From Leifsonia xyli (GTDB taxonomy: Bacteria; Actinomycetota; Actinomycetes; Actinomycetales; Microbacteriaceae): a stretch of 64,000 bases of DNA. Every line of letters begins with the position of its first letter. Within the stretch, counting starts at the first letter, position 1. The stretch spans positions 62,001-126,000 of the forward strand of contig CP014761.1 in the NCBI GenBank assembly GCA_001647635.1, read 5' to 3'. The notes below the pieces were generated by a model. The model was not told where the DNA came from. It saw only the letters and a list, made by a program, of their open reading frames with translations, and did not search any database. The translations under genes were made by a program, and so were the position numbers. Shown piece after piece: positions 54,981 to 64,000 of this stretch.

Positions 54981-56384
54981 ATGAGCACATCCCCTTTCAC
55001 GCCGACCGGCAGCTTCCGGTCGCCGACCGACCGCCGCCGCGTGGTCTTCGCCACGGTGATCGGCACCACGGTCGAGTGGTACGACTTCTTCATCTACGCG
55101 TCCGCCGCCGGACTCGTCTTCGGGCAGTTGTTCTTCGCCCCGGCGGGACCGCAGTTCGCGACCGTGCTGTCGTTCCTCACCGTGGGCGTCAGCTTCCTGT
55201 TCCGTCCGCTCGGCGCGTTCCTGGCGGGGCACTTCGGCGACCGGTACGGCCGGCGCCGGGTGCTCGTCGCCACGCTCATCCTGATGGGCCTGGCGACGGC
55301 GCTCGTCGGCCTGCTGCCGACGTACGAGGCGATCGGGATCGCCGCGCCCATCCTGCTGGTGCTGCTCCGCGTCCTCCAGGGCATCTCGGCGGGCGGCGAG
55401 TGGGGCGGCGCCGTCCTGATGGCGGTCGAGCACGCGCCGACCGCCAAGCGCGGCCTGTTCGGTGCGTCGCCGCAGATCGGCGTTCCGCTCGGGCTCCTGC
55501 TCGCATCCGGGATCATGGCCCTGATGACGGTGATCGCGCCTGGCGACGCCTTCCTCGCGTGGGGATGGCGGGTGCCGTTCCTCCTGTCGGTCGTACTCAT
55601 CCTCATCGGCTACTGGGTACGCCGTCGCGTCGAGGAGAGCCCGGTGTTCACCGAGATCGCCGAGCGCCGGGCGCGCACCCGCATGCCGATCGTGCAGCTG
55701 TTCCGCAAGCACTGGCTGCTGGTGATCGTCGCCGCGTTCGTCTTCGCCGGCAACAACGCGGTCGGCTACATGACCACGGGCGGGTACATCCAGAACTACT
55801 CGACCAACCCGGAAGGTCCGCTGAAGCTCGAGCGCGGTCCGGTGCTCTGGGCGGTCGCCGCGTCGGCGGTGACCTGGCTGGTGGCGACGTGGGTCGCGGG
55901 CTGGCTGAGCGACCGCATCGGCCGTCGCACGACCTACATCGTCGGCTGGATCCTGCAGCTGGTCGGGGTGTTCACGCTGTTCCCGCTCGTCAACACGGGC
56001 AACGTCGGGCTGCTGTTCCTCGGGCTGGCGATCCTGACGATCGGTCTCGGCTTCACCTACGGACCGCAGGCGGCGCTGTACTCGGAGCTGTTCCCGGCCT
56101 CGATCCGCTTCTCGGGGGTGTCGATCTCGTACGCGATCGGCGCCATCCTGGGCGGGGCCTTCGCGCCGACCATCGCCACCGCGCTCGTGCAGGCGACCGG
56201 CAGCACGCTCTCGGTGACGTGGTACCTCGCCGGCATGACCGTGCTCGGCCTCCTCGCGACGCTCGTGCTGCGCGACCGCACCGGCATCCCGCTCGGCCCG
56301 GACCACGAGGCCGAGCAGGAGGTCAGCCCCATCCGCGGCATCCGCACTGCCGAGCCCGCCCCCGAGCGCGCCTCCGCGCGCTGA
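54981..56384 (+). CDS. MHS-family MFS transporter, probable aromatic acid or related uptake
   Basis: A 467-residue 12-helix MFS protein of the metabolite:H+ symporter (MHS) family. The signature GTTVEWYDFFIYASAAGLVF opens helix 1, GHFGDRYGRRRVLVATLI is motif A, LQGISAGGEWGGAVLMAVEH is the MHS motif in helix 4, and SDRIGRRTTYIVGW is the second motif A. Members take up shikimate, citrate, betaine or aromatic acids. The shared operator with the hpa genes suggests 4-hydroxyphenylacetate or homoprotocatechuate uptake. ATG 54981 has GGGAG upstream; earlier in-frame starts would overlap the operator. Confidence 0.85.
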   Translation: MSTSPFTPTGSFRSPTDRRRVVFATVIGTTVEWYDFFIYASAAGLVFGQLFFAPAGPQFATVLSFLTVGVSFLFRPLGAFLAGHFGDRYGRRRVLVATLILMGLATALVGLLPTYEAIGIAAPILLVLLRVLQGISAGGEWGGAVLMAVEHAPTAKRGLFGASPQIGVPLGLLLASGIMALMTVIAPGDAFLAWGWRVPFLLSVVLILIGYWVRRRVEESPVFTEIAERRARTRMPIVQLFRKHWLLVIVAAFVFAGNNAVGYMTTGGYIQNYSTNPEGPLKLERGPVLWAVAASAVTWLVATWVAGWLSDRIGRRTTYIVGWILQLVGVFTLFPLVNTGNVGLLFLGLAILTIGLGFTYGPQAALYSELFPASIRFSGVSISYAIGAILGGAFAPTIATALVQATGSTLSVTWYLAGMTVLGLLATLVLRDRTGIPLGPDHEAEQEVSPIRGIRTAEPAPERASAR

Positions 56385-56424
56385 CGCACCCGCTCGGCTC
56401 CGCCCCCATCCAGTCCGCCCCGCT

Positions 56425-56486
56425 ATCGAGTCCGCAAAGAGTGCCCGCGACACGCCGTCGCGAGGTGCATTCTTTGCGGACTCGAT
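56425..56486. terminator. long bipartite hairpin between convergent genes
   Basis: Perfect 16-base arms, ATCGAGTCCGCAAAGA (56425-56440) and TCTTTGCGGACTCGAT (56471-56486), enclose a second stem CGCGAC/GTCGCG. The gap holds no other feature. It lies between the MHS transporter and the alpha/beta hydrolase, tail to tail. It could end transcription from both sides or be a mobile REP-like repeat. Function not certain. Confidence 0.6.
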
Positions 56487-56505
56487 GGCGTGTGGCGCCG
56501 CCGGC

Positions 56506-57309
56506 TCAGAGGGTGAGGAAGCGCATCAGGTGCGGGGCGAGGGCATCCGCCGAGACGTCGTGCGTCTGGCCGGCGACGATCTCGTAGGTCCCGTCCTGGG
56601 CGCCGGACGCGACGCCCTCCGCGCCGAGGCGCAGGAAGTCGGGGGTCTGCTCACCGGCGAGACCGAGAATCGGCACGGAGACCGCCTGCAGGAGATCGTC
56701 CGGCACACGGCTGTCGCCCATGGCGGCGTCGTCGTAGGCGAGCGTCGGCGCGAGCGCCAGCGTCGCGTCCCAGCCGGGCGAGTGGCGCATCCCCTCGATG
56801 CCCGCCTCCGGCACCCCGACGCGACGGAGGAACAGCGCGACGGCGCCCTCCCGGTCGTCCGCCGCGAGTGCGGCCTGCAGCTGCTGGGTGTACGCCTGCG
56901 CGGACGGCAGCATCGGGTCGGGCAGGTACGGCGGCTCGTAGACGGCCACGCGGGGGACCCGGTCCGGTCCGAGCGCGGCGGCCGCCGCCAGCGCCAGAGC
57001 CCCGCCCGACGACATCCCTAACAGCGACGCCGATCCGCCGGCCGCGTCGATCAGCGCGGCCAGGTCGTCGATCTCGCGTGCGACGGCGGTCGCGCCCGCG
57101 GCGGGGTCGGCCAGCGCGTCGGTGCTCTCGCCCCGGCCACGCCGGTCGTAAAGCACGACAGTCAGCCGGTCGCGCAGCGCTGCGGCGATGGGACGCATGG
57201 GGCCGGCATCACGGAAGCAGAGCGCGCCGTCGACGAGGATGACGGCCGGCCCGCTCCCGTCGAGCTCGTATGCGAGGGAGGTGCCGTCGGAGGAGGTGAC
57301 CGTGCTCAT
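56506..57309 (-). CDS. alpha/beta hydrolase
   Basis: A 267-residue alpha/beta-fold hydrolase. The oxyanion region is VILVDGALCFRDAGP, the nucleophile elbow GMSSGGALALA (GxSxG), the acid is probably in LGLAGEQTPDFL and the His in VAGQTHDVSADAL. An Arg-rich loop RRGRGEST follows strand 4. It is typical of esterases and haloperoxidase-like hydrolases in which no substrate can be assigned from sequence. The ATG at 57309 has no strong ribosome binding site. A small membrane gene ends 28 bases upstream. Confidence 0.85.
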   Translation of the reverse strand: MSTVTSSDGTSLAYELDGSGPAVILVDGALCFRDAGPMRPIAAALRDRLTVVLYDRRGRGESTDALADPAAGATAVAREIDDLAALIDAAGGSASLLGMSSGGALALAAAAALGPDRVPRVAVYEPPYLPDPMLPSAQAYTQQLQAALAADDREGAVALFLRRVGVPEAGIEGMRHSPGWDATLALAPTLAYDDAAMGDSRVPDDLLQAVSVPILGLAGEQTPDFLRLGAEGVASGAQDGTYEIVAGQTHDVSADALAPHLMRFLTL

Positions 57310-57337
57310 GGCCGCCAGCGTATCCCTCCGCCCGCTC

Positions 57338-57535
57338 TCAGCGCCCCTGACGCCGCCGCACCCCGAAGCCGATGAGCACCGCGCCGCCGATCGCGACCAG
57401 CACTCCGGCGCCGCGGACGAGCCACTGCACGTCACCGGTCGCGGCGTCCACCAGCAGAGGTCCGACCAGTCCGACGACGACGAGCGCCACTCCGAGGATG
57501 AAGAACCAGGGTGACCCGTTCGTCCGCTCGACCAT
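57338..57535 (-). CDS. small two-pass membrane protein
   Basis: A 65-residue protein with two transmembrane helices, WFFILGVALVVVGLVGPLLV (about 10-29) and LVRGAGVLVAIGGAVLIGFG (about 39-58), and a basic C-terminus RRRQGR. The ATG at 57535 is preceded by weak signals. It lies 28 bases before the hydrolase on the same strand and may share its transcript. Function unknown. Confidence 0.55.
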   Translation of the reverse strand: MVERTNGSPWFFILGVALVVVGLVGPLLVDAATGDVQWLVRGAGVLVAIGGAVLIGFGVRRRQGR

Positions 57536-57585
57536 GCCCCGAGCCTACCGGCGACGGTCGCCCGGGGCACGGCCGAGCGGACCCG

Positions 57586-59253
57586 TCACGGCAGGTAGTA
57601 CGTCGGGTTCGGCAGCTTCACGGTCCGGTCGGCGGAGCCGCCGATCAGGTCGCTGTACTGGTCGCCGAAATTCGCGACGATGTCGTACTTCCCGCCCGCG
57701 GCCGACTCGATGTGGGCCCGCGTCTGCGACTTGTACTCGATCGTCGTGCACTTCGCCGTCGCGCAGTGGATGTACGCCGGCTGCTGGGAGGCGCCGACGC
57801 CCGTCCACTTCGTGTAGAAGTTCTGCGCGGTGAAGCCGGTGTAGCCGACCTTCGCAAGGTTGCCCAGGGTGGCGGCCTTCTGGTCGTCGTTGCGCCCGGT
57901 CAGCCCGATGAGCGTGCAGCCGGCCTTCTGGGCGACCGCGGCGAGCGTGGTCATGTGCGGCGTGGCCGGGAAGCGCTGCTCCTGCACCCACACGTTCTGC
58001 TCGACAGGGTCGAACGTGAAGTGCATGTCGGAGACCTCCATGTCGTACGTCCACAGCGTGGTGTCGTCGGTGTCGAGGACGATCGCCGGATTCTTGTGCA
58101 GCTTCTTCTCGACGAAGCACTGCGCGGCGACCACGGGCGCCTGACGCTGGACGATGGAACGCAGCTCGCGGATGTACGGGGAGTCGGTCTTGTCGGCGAT
58201 GCCCGTCCCGGGGTCGCCGTAGTAGGTCGCGATGGTCTTCTTCACGGAGTCGATGTTCGGGATGCCCTCACCGCCCTGCGTCGCGCCGCTGGAGCCGTCC
58301 GGCGCCATGGTGAAGCGGGTGCGCGGCGACAGCTGCGGCTCGTTGACGCCGGGGAGGTCCGGCGAGGGCAGGTAGTACGTCGGGTTCGGCAGCTTCAGCG
58401 CCTCCTGGGCGTAGCCGCCCTGCAGGTCGGACCACTGGTCGCCCACGTTGAGGGTGATCGTGTACCCGAGGTCCTGGATGTGCTTCCGCGTCAGCGCCTT
58501 GTACTCGACCGTGGTGCACTTCGCCGTCGCGCACGTGACGTACGACGGCTGCTGCGATGCGCCGACGCCCGTCCACTTCGTGTAGAAGCGGTCGGCGGTG
58601 AAGGCGGTGTACCCATCCTTCGTCAGGTTGCCGAGGGTCGCGGCCTTCTGGTCGTCGTTCCGGCCGGTCAGGCCGAACACGGTGTAGCCGATGGCGGCGG
58701 CCTGGTTGACGAAGTCGACCATGCCCGGAGTCGCGGGGAAGCGCTGGTCCTGGACCCAGACGTCCTGCTCCTTCGGGTCGAAGGTGAAGTGCATGTCCGC
58801 GACTTCCATGTCGTACGTCCACAGCGTGGTGTCGTCGGCGTCGAACACGATCGCCGGCTTCTGCCCGTGCTTCACCGCGCGGTCGTAGCCGGCCTGCAGC
58901 TGGGCCCTCTCCCGGGCGAGGATGCCGGCGAGCTCGCGGATGTAGGGCGAGTCGGTCTTATTCGCGATCCCGGTTCCGGGGTCGCCGTAGTAGGTGGCGA
59001 TCGTCTTCTTCACCGAGTCGATGTTCGGGATGCCCTCACCGCCGGCGGTTGCGCCACTCGAGCCGTCGGGCGCCATGGTGAACGACGTCCGCGGCGCGAG
59101 CGCCGTATCGCCGTGGCCGCCGCCGTGGCCGGGATCCCAGGCCAGCGCCGCGGGCGCATCCGCGAGTCCGACGCCGAGCGCCAGGGCCAGAGCGCCGGCG
59201 CCCGCGACGAGCGCGCGCCGGAGCCGGGAGGGAGTGGGGAGAGAGTTCGCCAT
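57586..59253 (-). CDS. secreted acid phosphatase (HAD class IIIB) with two tandem catalytic domains
   Basis: A 555-residue exported protein. Signal peptide (LRRALVAGAGALALALGVGL, cleavage near ALA-W) precedes two copies of a class B/plant-type acid phosphatase domain, about 50-300 and 310-555. Each starts PDGSSGAT-GGEGIPNIDSVK and has an intact nucleophile motif (FDADDTTLWTYDMEV; LDTDDTTLWTYDMEV), GLTGRNDDQKAATLGNL and a C-terminal GDQ(W/Y)SDL. Both ends finish LPNPTYYLP. It would release phosphate from organic phosphates outside the cell. ATG 59253 is chosen; 59271 and 59289 are possible. The near-identical halves point to recent internal duplication. Confidence 0.87.
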   Translation of the reverse strand: MANSLPTPSRLRRALVAGAGALALALGVGLADAPAALAWDPGHGGGHGDTALAPRTSFTMAPDGSSGATAGGEGIPNIDSVKKTIATYYGDPGTGIANKTDSPYIRELAGILARERAQLQAGYDRAVKHGQKPAIVFDADDTTLWTYDMEVADMHFTFDPKEQDVWVQDQRFPATPGMVDFVNQAAAIGYTVFGLTGRNDDQKAATLGNLTKDGYTAFTADRFYTKWTGVGASQQPSYVTCATAKCTTVEYKALTRKHIQDLGYTITLNVGDQWSDLQGGYAQEALKLPNPTYYLPSPDLPGVNEPQLSPRTRFTMAPDGSSGATQGGEGIPNIDSVKKTIATYYGDPGTGIADKTDSPYIRELRSIVQRQAPVVAAQCFVEKKLHKNPAIVLDTDDTTLWTYDMEVSDMHFTFDPVEQNVWVQEQRFPATPHMTTLAAVAQKAGCTLIGLTGRNDDQKAATLGNLAKVGYTGFTAQNFYTKWTGVGASQQPAYIHCATAKCTTIEYKSQTRAHIESAAGGKYDIVANFGDQYSDLIGGSADRTVKLPNPTYYLP

Positions 59254-59352
59254 GGACCGCACCTTCGCCATCGGGTCGTCGGATTCCACCCCCGTACGGG
59301 GGCCGGGTGCAGCCTAGCCACCCTGCGGCATCGACGCCAAGCGCGCGGATGA

Positions 59353-61133
<1,781 letters not shown>

Positions 61134-61136
61134 CGG

Positions 61137-61418
61137 CTACGGCACGGGCGACAGATCGACCTCGGCCGCGATCGCTTCGAGCGCCGACGGCAGCGACGGG
61201 AACGTCGTCCCGTAGACGAGACCCGACGGTCCCGCTGCGACCCAGGTCTCCGACCCCTTCGTCACCCGGCCGACGAGGTACCGCTTGTGGCCGCCGCGCG
61301 CCTGCCGCTGCGCGATGGGCAGGGTCAGCGGGAACGCGTAGACATCGCCCTGGGGGCTGACGACCAGCTCCCAGCGGGCGCGGCCGGGGTTGAACGTGCT
61401 CGTGAAGATGCGCGACAT
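61137..61418 (-). CDS. hypothetical protein
   Basis: A 93-residue protein beginning MSRIFTSTFNPGRARWELVV, with alternating strands (GDVYAFPLTLPIAQR, KRYLVGRVTKGSETWVA, GLVYGTTFPSL) and a helical C-terminus (SALEAIAAEVD). No known domain is recognised. The frame starts at ATG 61418 and ends three bases from the sufU stop, tail to tail. Confidence 0.55.
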   Translation of the reverse strand: MSRIFTSTFNPGRARWELVVSPQGDVYAFPLTLPIAQRQARGGHKRYLVGRVTKGSETWVAAGPSGLVYGTTFPSLPSALEAIAAEVDLSPVP

Positions 61419-61493
61419 GATCGACTGTTTGTATCGCGCCGGGGCAACCCGTCGCCATGAAGATGACGACCTGTTGCGTCACCCTTCGCCGCG

Positions 61494-62240
61494 TTACGCG
61501 ATCGGCTCGGCGAAGCGGGCGAGGAAGGCGCGCGTGCGGTCCTCCTGCGGTGCGCCGAACAGCTGCGCGGGCGGCCCCTGCTCGGCGATGACGCCCGCGT
61601 CGAGGAACACGACGCGGTCGGCGACGTCGCGAGCGAAGGCCATCTCGTGGGTCGCCATGACGATCGTGGTGCCGGACGCCTTGAGCGAGCGGATGAGCTC
61701 GAGCACCTCTCCGACGAGCTCCGGGTCGAGGGCGCTGGTCACCTCGTCGAGCAGCAGCAGCTCGGGGTCGGTCGCGATCGCGCGGACGATCGCCGCGCGT
61801 TGCTGCTGGCCGCCGGAGAGCCGGTCGGGGAAGTCCTTGGCCTTGTCGCCCAGGCCGATCCCGTCGAGCAGGGCGAGCGCCTTCCGCTCGGCCTCCGCCT
61901 TCGGGAGGCGGTGCACGCGGCGGGAGGCGAGCGTCACGTTGTCGAGCACCGACAGGTGCGGGAAGAGGTTGTAGTGCTGGAAGACGACGCCGATCCGCCC
62001 GCGGACCGCGTCCGCGTCGACGCGCGGGTCACTGATGTCCTGCTGGCCGAGAAAGATCTGCCCGTCGTCGAGCTGCTCCAGGAGATTGACGGTGCGCAGC
62101 AGCGTCGACTTGCCCGAGCCGCTCGACCCGATGAGGGCGACCACCTCGTGCTGGTGCACGTCGAGATCGATGCCGCGGAGCACCTCCACGTCCCCGAAGC
62201 GCTTGCGCACGCCGCGCAGGCGCAGGACCGGCCCGCTCAT
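61494..62240 (-). CDS. polar amino acid ABC transporter ATP-binding protein
   Basis: A 248-residue ATPase of the GlnQ/HisP type. Walker A GSSGSGKSTLL, Q-loop VVFQHYNLFPH, signature LSGGQQQR, Walker B LLLLDEVTSALDP and H-loop VMATHEMAFARDV are all intact. It powers uptake through the permease at 62237 and the binding protein at 63128. The ATGA at 62240/62237 couples its start to the permease stop. Confidence 0.94.
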   Translation of the reverse strand: MSGPVLRLRGVRKRFGDVEVLRGIDLDVHQHEVVALIGSSGSGKSTLLRTVNLLEQLDDGQIFLGQQDISDPRVDADAVRGRIGVVFQHYNLFPHLSVLDNVTLASRRVHRLPKAEAERKALALLDGIGLGDKAKDFPDRLSGGQQQRAAIVRAIATDPELLLLDEVTSALDPELVGEVLELIRSLKASGTTIVMATHEMAFARDVADRVVFLDAGVIAEQGPPAQLFGAPQEDRTRAFLARFAEPIA

Positions 62241-63118
62241 ACGATGCTCCCGATCTGCTCGCGGCGGCGGATGCGCGCCGCGTACCAGTCCGTCAGCCGG
62301 ATCATCGGGAGCGCGAGCAGGACGAACAGCAGCCCCGCCAAGACGTACGGGGTGAAGTTGTACGTCGCCGCGGTCTCGATCTGGGCGGCGCGCACCGCAT
62401 CCACCGCTCCGAGCACCGAGATCAGGCCGACGTCCTTCTGCATCGCGACGAAGTCGTTCATCAGGGCAGGGGTCACCTTGCGGACAGCCTGGGGCAGGAT
62501 CACGAGCCGCAGTGTCTGCGAGTGCGACAGCCCGAGCCCGCGGGCGGCGAGCCGCTGCGAGGGGTGCACGGCCTCGATGCCCGCCCGGAACACCTCCGAG
62601 ACGTACGCCGAGTAGACCAGGATGAGCGCGATAGTGCCCCAGAACTCCGGTGGCATGCGCGGGAAGACGCCCAGCCCGGGCAGGCCGAAGCCCACGAGGT
62701 AGAGGACGATGATCAGCGGCATCCCGCGGAACAGGTCCGTGTACCCGGCGGCCAGCGCCCGCAGCGGGAAGAAGATGGGCCCGCGCAGTGTGCGCGCGGT
62801 GGCGAGCAGGATGCTGACGATCAGCACGCCGATCGCGGCGACGATGAGCACCCGGATGTTGAGCAGCAGCCCGTCGAAGACACGCGGCCACGCCTCGACG
62901 GCGACCGCGGGGTCGAAGAACGTCTGCTGCACCCGCGCCCACCCGGGCGTATTGATCACGAACACCCAGGCCAGGACCGCGACCACCAGGGTGCTGGCCA
63001 GGCTGATCAGCACCGAGCGCGTGGTCTGACGCTTGCGGTAGAGCCGGCGGTCGAGCTCCACCGCGCTGGGCGGAGGAGAGCCGGTCGACGCGGGAGGGGT
63101 GGACGTGGTGGTGCTCAC
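62237..63118 (-). CDS. polar amino acid ABC transporter permease
   Basis: A 293-residue membrane protein. A charged 35-residue N-terminal tail precedes about five to six transmembrane segments (VLISLASTLVVAVLAWVFVI, VLIVAAIGVLIVSILLA, MPLIIVLYLVGFG). The EAA-like loop that contacts the ATPase is RAGIEAVHPSQRLAARGLGL. A single permease gene implies a homodimer. The GTG at 63118 is ten bases after the binding-protein stop and overlaps nothing. Typical HisMQ-type protein. Confidence 0.93.
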   Translation of the reverse strand: MSTTTSTPPASTGSPPPSAVELDRRLYRKRQTTRSVLISLASTLVVAVLAWVFVINTPGWARVQQTFFDPAVAVEAWPRVFDGLLLNIRVLIVAAIGVLIVSILLATARTLRGPIFFPLRALAAGYTDLFRGMPLIIVLYLVGFGLPGLGVFPRMPPEFWGTIALILVYSAYVSEVFRAGIEAVHPSQRLAARGLGLSHSQTLRLVILPQAVRKVTPALMNDFVAMQKDVGLISVLGAVDAVRAAQIETAATYNFTPYVLAGLLFVLLALPMIRLTDWYAARIRRREQIGSIV

Positions 63119-63127
63119 CGTCGAAGG

Positions 63128-63976
63128 CTACTTCAGGACGGGCGCGTCGCCGTCGGCGGCGAGCCACTGCGTGGCGAGCTTGTCGAGCGTGCCGTCGGTG
63201 CGGAGGGCGTCGACCGCCTCGGTCACCTTCTTCGTCAGCGGGCTGTCCTTGGCGAGCACGAGGCCGAACTGGTCACCCTGCTGGCCGTCGACCTTGGGCA
63301 GCTGGCCCACGATCTTGCCGTCCTTGAGCTCCGCGTCGCGCAGGTAGAAGGCGGTCGGGAGGTCGACGACGATGGCGTCCACCTGCTTGTTCTCGAGCGC
63401 GAGCTTCGCGTCGTCGTTGGTGTTGAAGGCCTGCACGCCGCCGGTCGGGGCGATCTGCTTCTCGGCCGCGTCGAAGCTGGTCGTCGCGGTCTGGGCGCCG
63501 ATGGTGAGCTTCTTGAGGTCGGCGATCGAGGAGGCCTTCGCGGCGGGCGATCCGGCCGTGGTCACGACGACCTGGCTGGTCTCGTAGTACGGCGACGAGA
63601 AGTCGACGGCTTTCTTGCGCTCGTCGGTGATCGAGAACTGCTGCAGGTTGAAGTCGAAGGTCTTCGGTCCGGGGGCGATCGCCTGGTCGAAGGTGGTGCG
63701 CACCCAGGTGACGTCGCCCTTCGTGAAGCCCAGCTTGTCGGCGACGGCGTACGCGACGGCGGCCTCGAAGCCCTTTCCGGATTGCGGCTTGTCGTCGAGC
63801 ACCCACGGCGAGTACGCCGGCTCGGCGGTGCCGATGGTGAGCTTGCCGGCGGTGACGTAGCCGTCGCCGCTGGACGAAGAGCCGCTCCCGGCGGATCCCG
63901 CGGAGCAGCCCGCGAGGGCGAGCGCGGTGGCGGTGACGGCGGCGGCGACGGCCAGGATGCGGCGCGAGCGGGACAT
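63128..63976 (-). CDS. amino acid ABC transporter substrate-binding lipoprotein
   Basis: A 282-residue family-3 solute-binding lipoprotein. Signal peptide RRILAVAAAVTATALALAGC has its lipobox Cys at residue 24, followed by a Ser/Gly linker. The SBP_bac_3 domain has LTIGTAEPAYSPWV, GFEAAVAYAVADKLG, DFNLQQFSITDERKKAVDFS, DAIVVDLPTAFY. The acidic and aromatic pocket fits a polar amino acid; specificity is unclear. ATG 63976 has GGAGG five bases upstream. First gene of the transporter operon, in the order binding protein, permease, ATPase. Confidence 0.94.
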   Translation of the reverse strand: MSRSRRILAVAAAVTATALALAGCSAGSAGSGSSSSGDGYVTAGKLTIGTAEPAYSPWVLDDKPQSGKGFEAAVAYAVADKLGFTKGDVTWVRTTFDQAIAPGPKTFDFNLQQFSITDERKKAVDFSSPYYETSQVVVTTAGSPAAKASSIADLKKLTIGAQTATTSFDAAEKQIAPTGGVQAFNTNDDAKLALENKQVDAIVVDLPTAFYLRDAELKDGKIVGQLPKVDGQQGDQFGLVLAKDSPLTKKVTEAVDALRTDGTLDKLATQWLAADGDAPVLK

Positions 63977-64000
63977 GGATCCTCCGGGTGGATGCACGGT

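Overview
The window is GC-rich (about 70 percent by eye), densely coding bacterial chromosome. Actinobacterial hallmarks include a ClpS-DUF2017 pair, a DUF2510 protein, SufS-SufU, a YhgE/Pip protein next to an MMPL transporter, frequent GTG starts and several apparently leaderless genes. Gene content and order (ilvD-ilvB-ilvN-ilvC ... serA ... leuB-ilvE ... gltX-tRNA-Gln) suggest the family Microbacteriaceae, perhaps Leifsonia or a close relative; the genus is inference. There are no rRNA genes, prophage, insertion sequences or CRISPR array, and no gene-free stretch longer than about 160 bases.

Layout. 1-5.8 kb: a baeRF-type protein (cut by the window edge), DUF2017 and clpS behind a GH15 glycosidase, a divergent glucose-6-phosphate dehydrogenase, and two small unknowns. 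5.8-12.6 kb: an ArsB-like permease, then a YhgE/Pip protein and an MMPL exporter carrying a degenerate ABC-ATPase-like tail, divergent from a TetR regulator across two matching palindromes. 12.6-15.9 kb: a GDSL lipoprotein and trehalose synthesis (otsA, otsB). 16-34.5 kb: branched-chain amino acid and serine synthesis (ilvD, ilvB, ilvN, ilvC, serA, leuB, ilvE), a ketopantoate reductase-like gene, an FAH-family hydrolase, gltX and a thioredoxin reductase-like protein. This stretch is interrupted by cutC, a broken DoxX gene, an ECF42-type sigma factor with its DGPF partner, and a TetR-controlled MFS exporter.

34.5-41.8 kb: tRNA-Gln with a strong terminator, then mixed genes including a cell-wall-binding-repeat surface protein, an encapsulated-ferritin-like protein and a sarcosine-oxidase-like flavoenzyme. 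41.8-48.3 kb: a homoprotocatechuate meta-cleavage cluster (hpaD, hpaE, a GntR regulator, an FAH-RraA fusion, an HpaI-type aldolase and hpaH). A GTATA-centred palindrome occurs before both hpa promoters and again 6.6 kb away before an MHS-family transporter, which suggests one catabolic regulon. 48.4-54.9 kb: a Phd/PIN toxin-antitoxin pair, a membrane protein translationally coupled to a DUF4062-STAND-TPR protein, DUF2510, an MmyB-like regulator and an aldo/keto reductase. 55-64 kb: the MHS transporter, an alpha/beta hydrolase, a two-domain acid phosphatase, sufS-sufU and an amino-acid ABC transporter.

Four genes (DoxX, gltX, the FAH-RraA fusion and GntR) each lack exactly one base in a G/C-rich run. 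Because gltX is essential, base-calling error is a strong possibility. otsA has no ATG, GTG or TTG upstream of its substrate-binding motif and seems to start at ATC.
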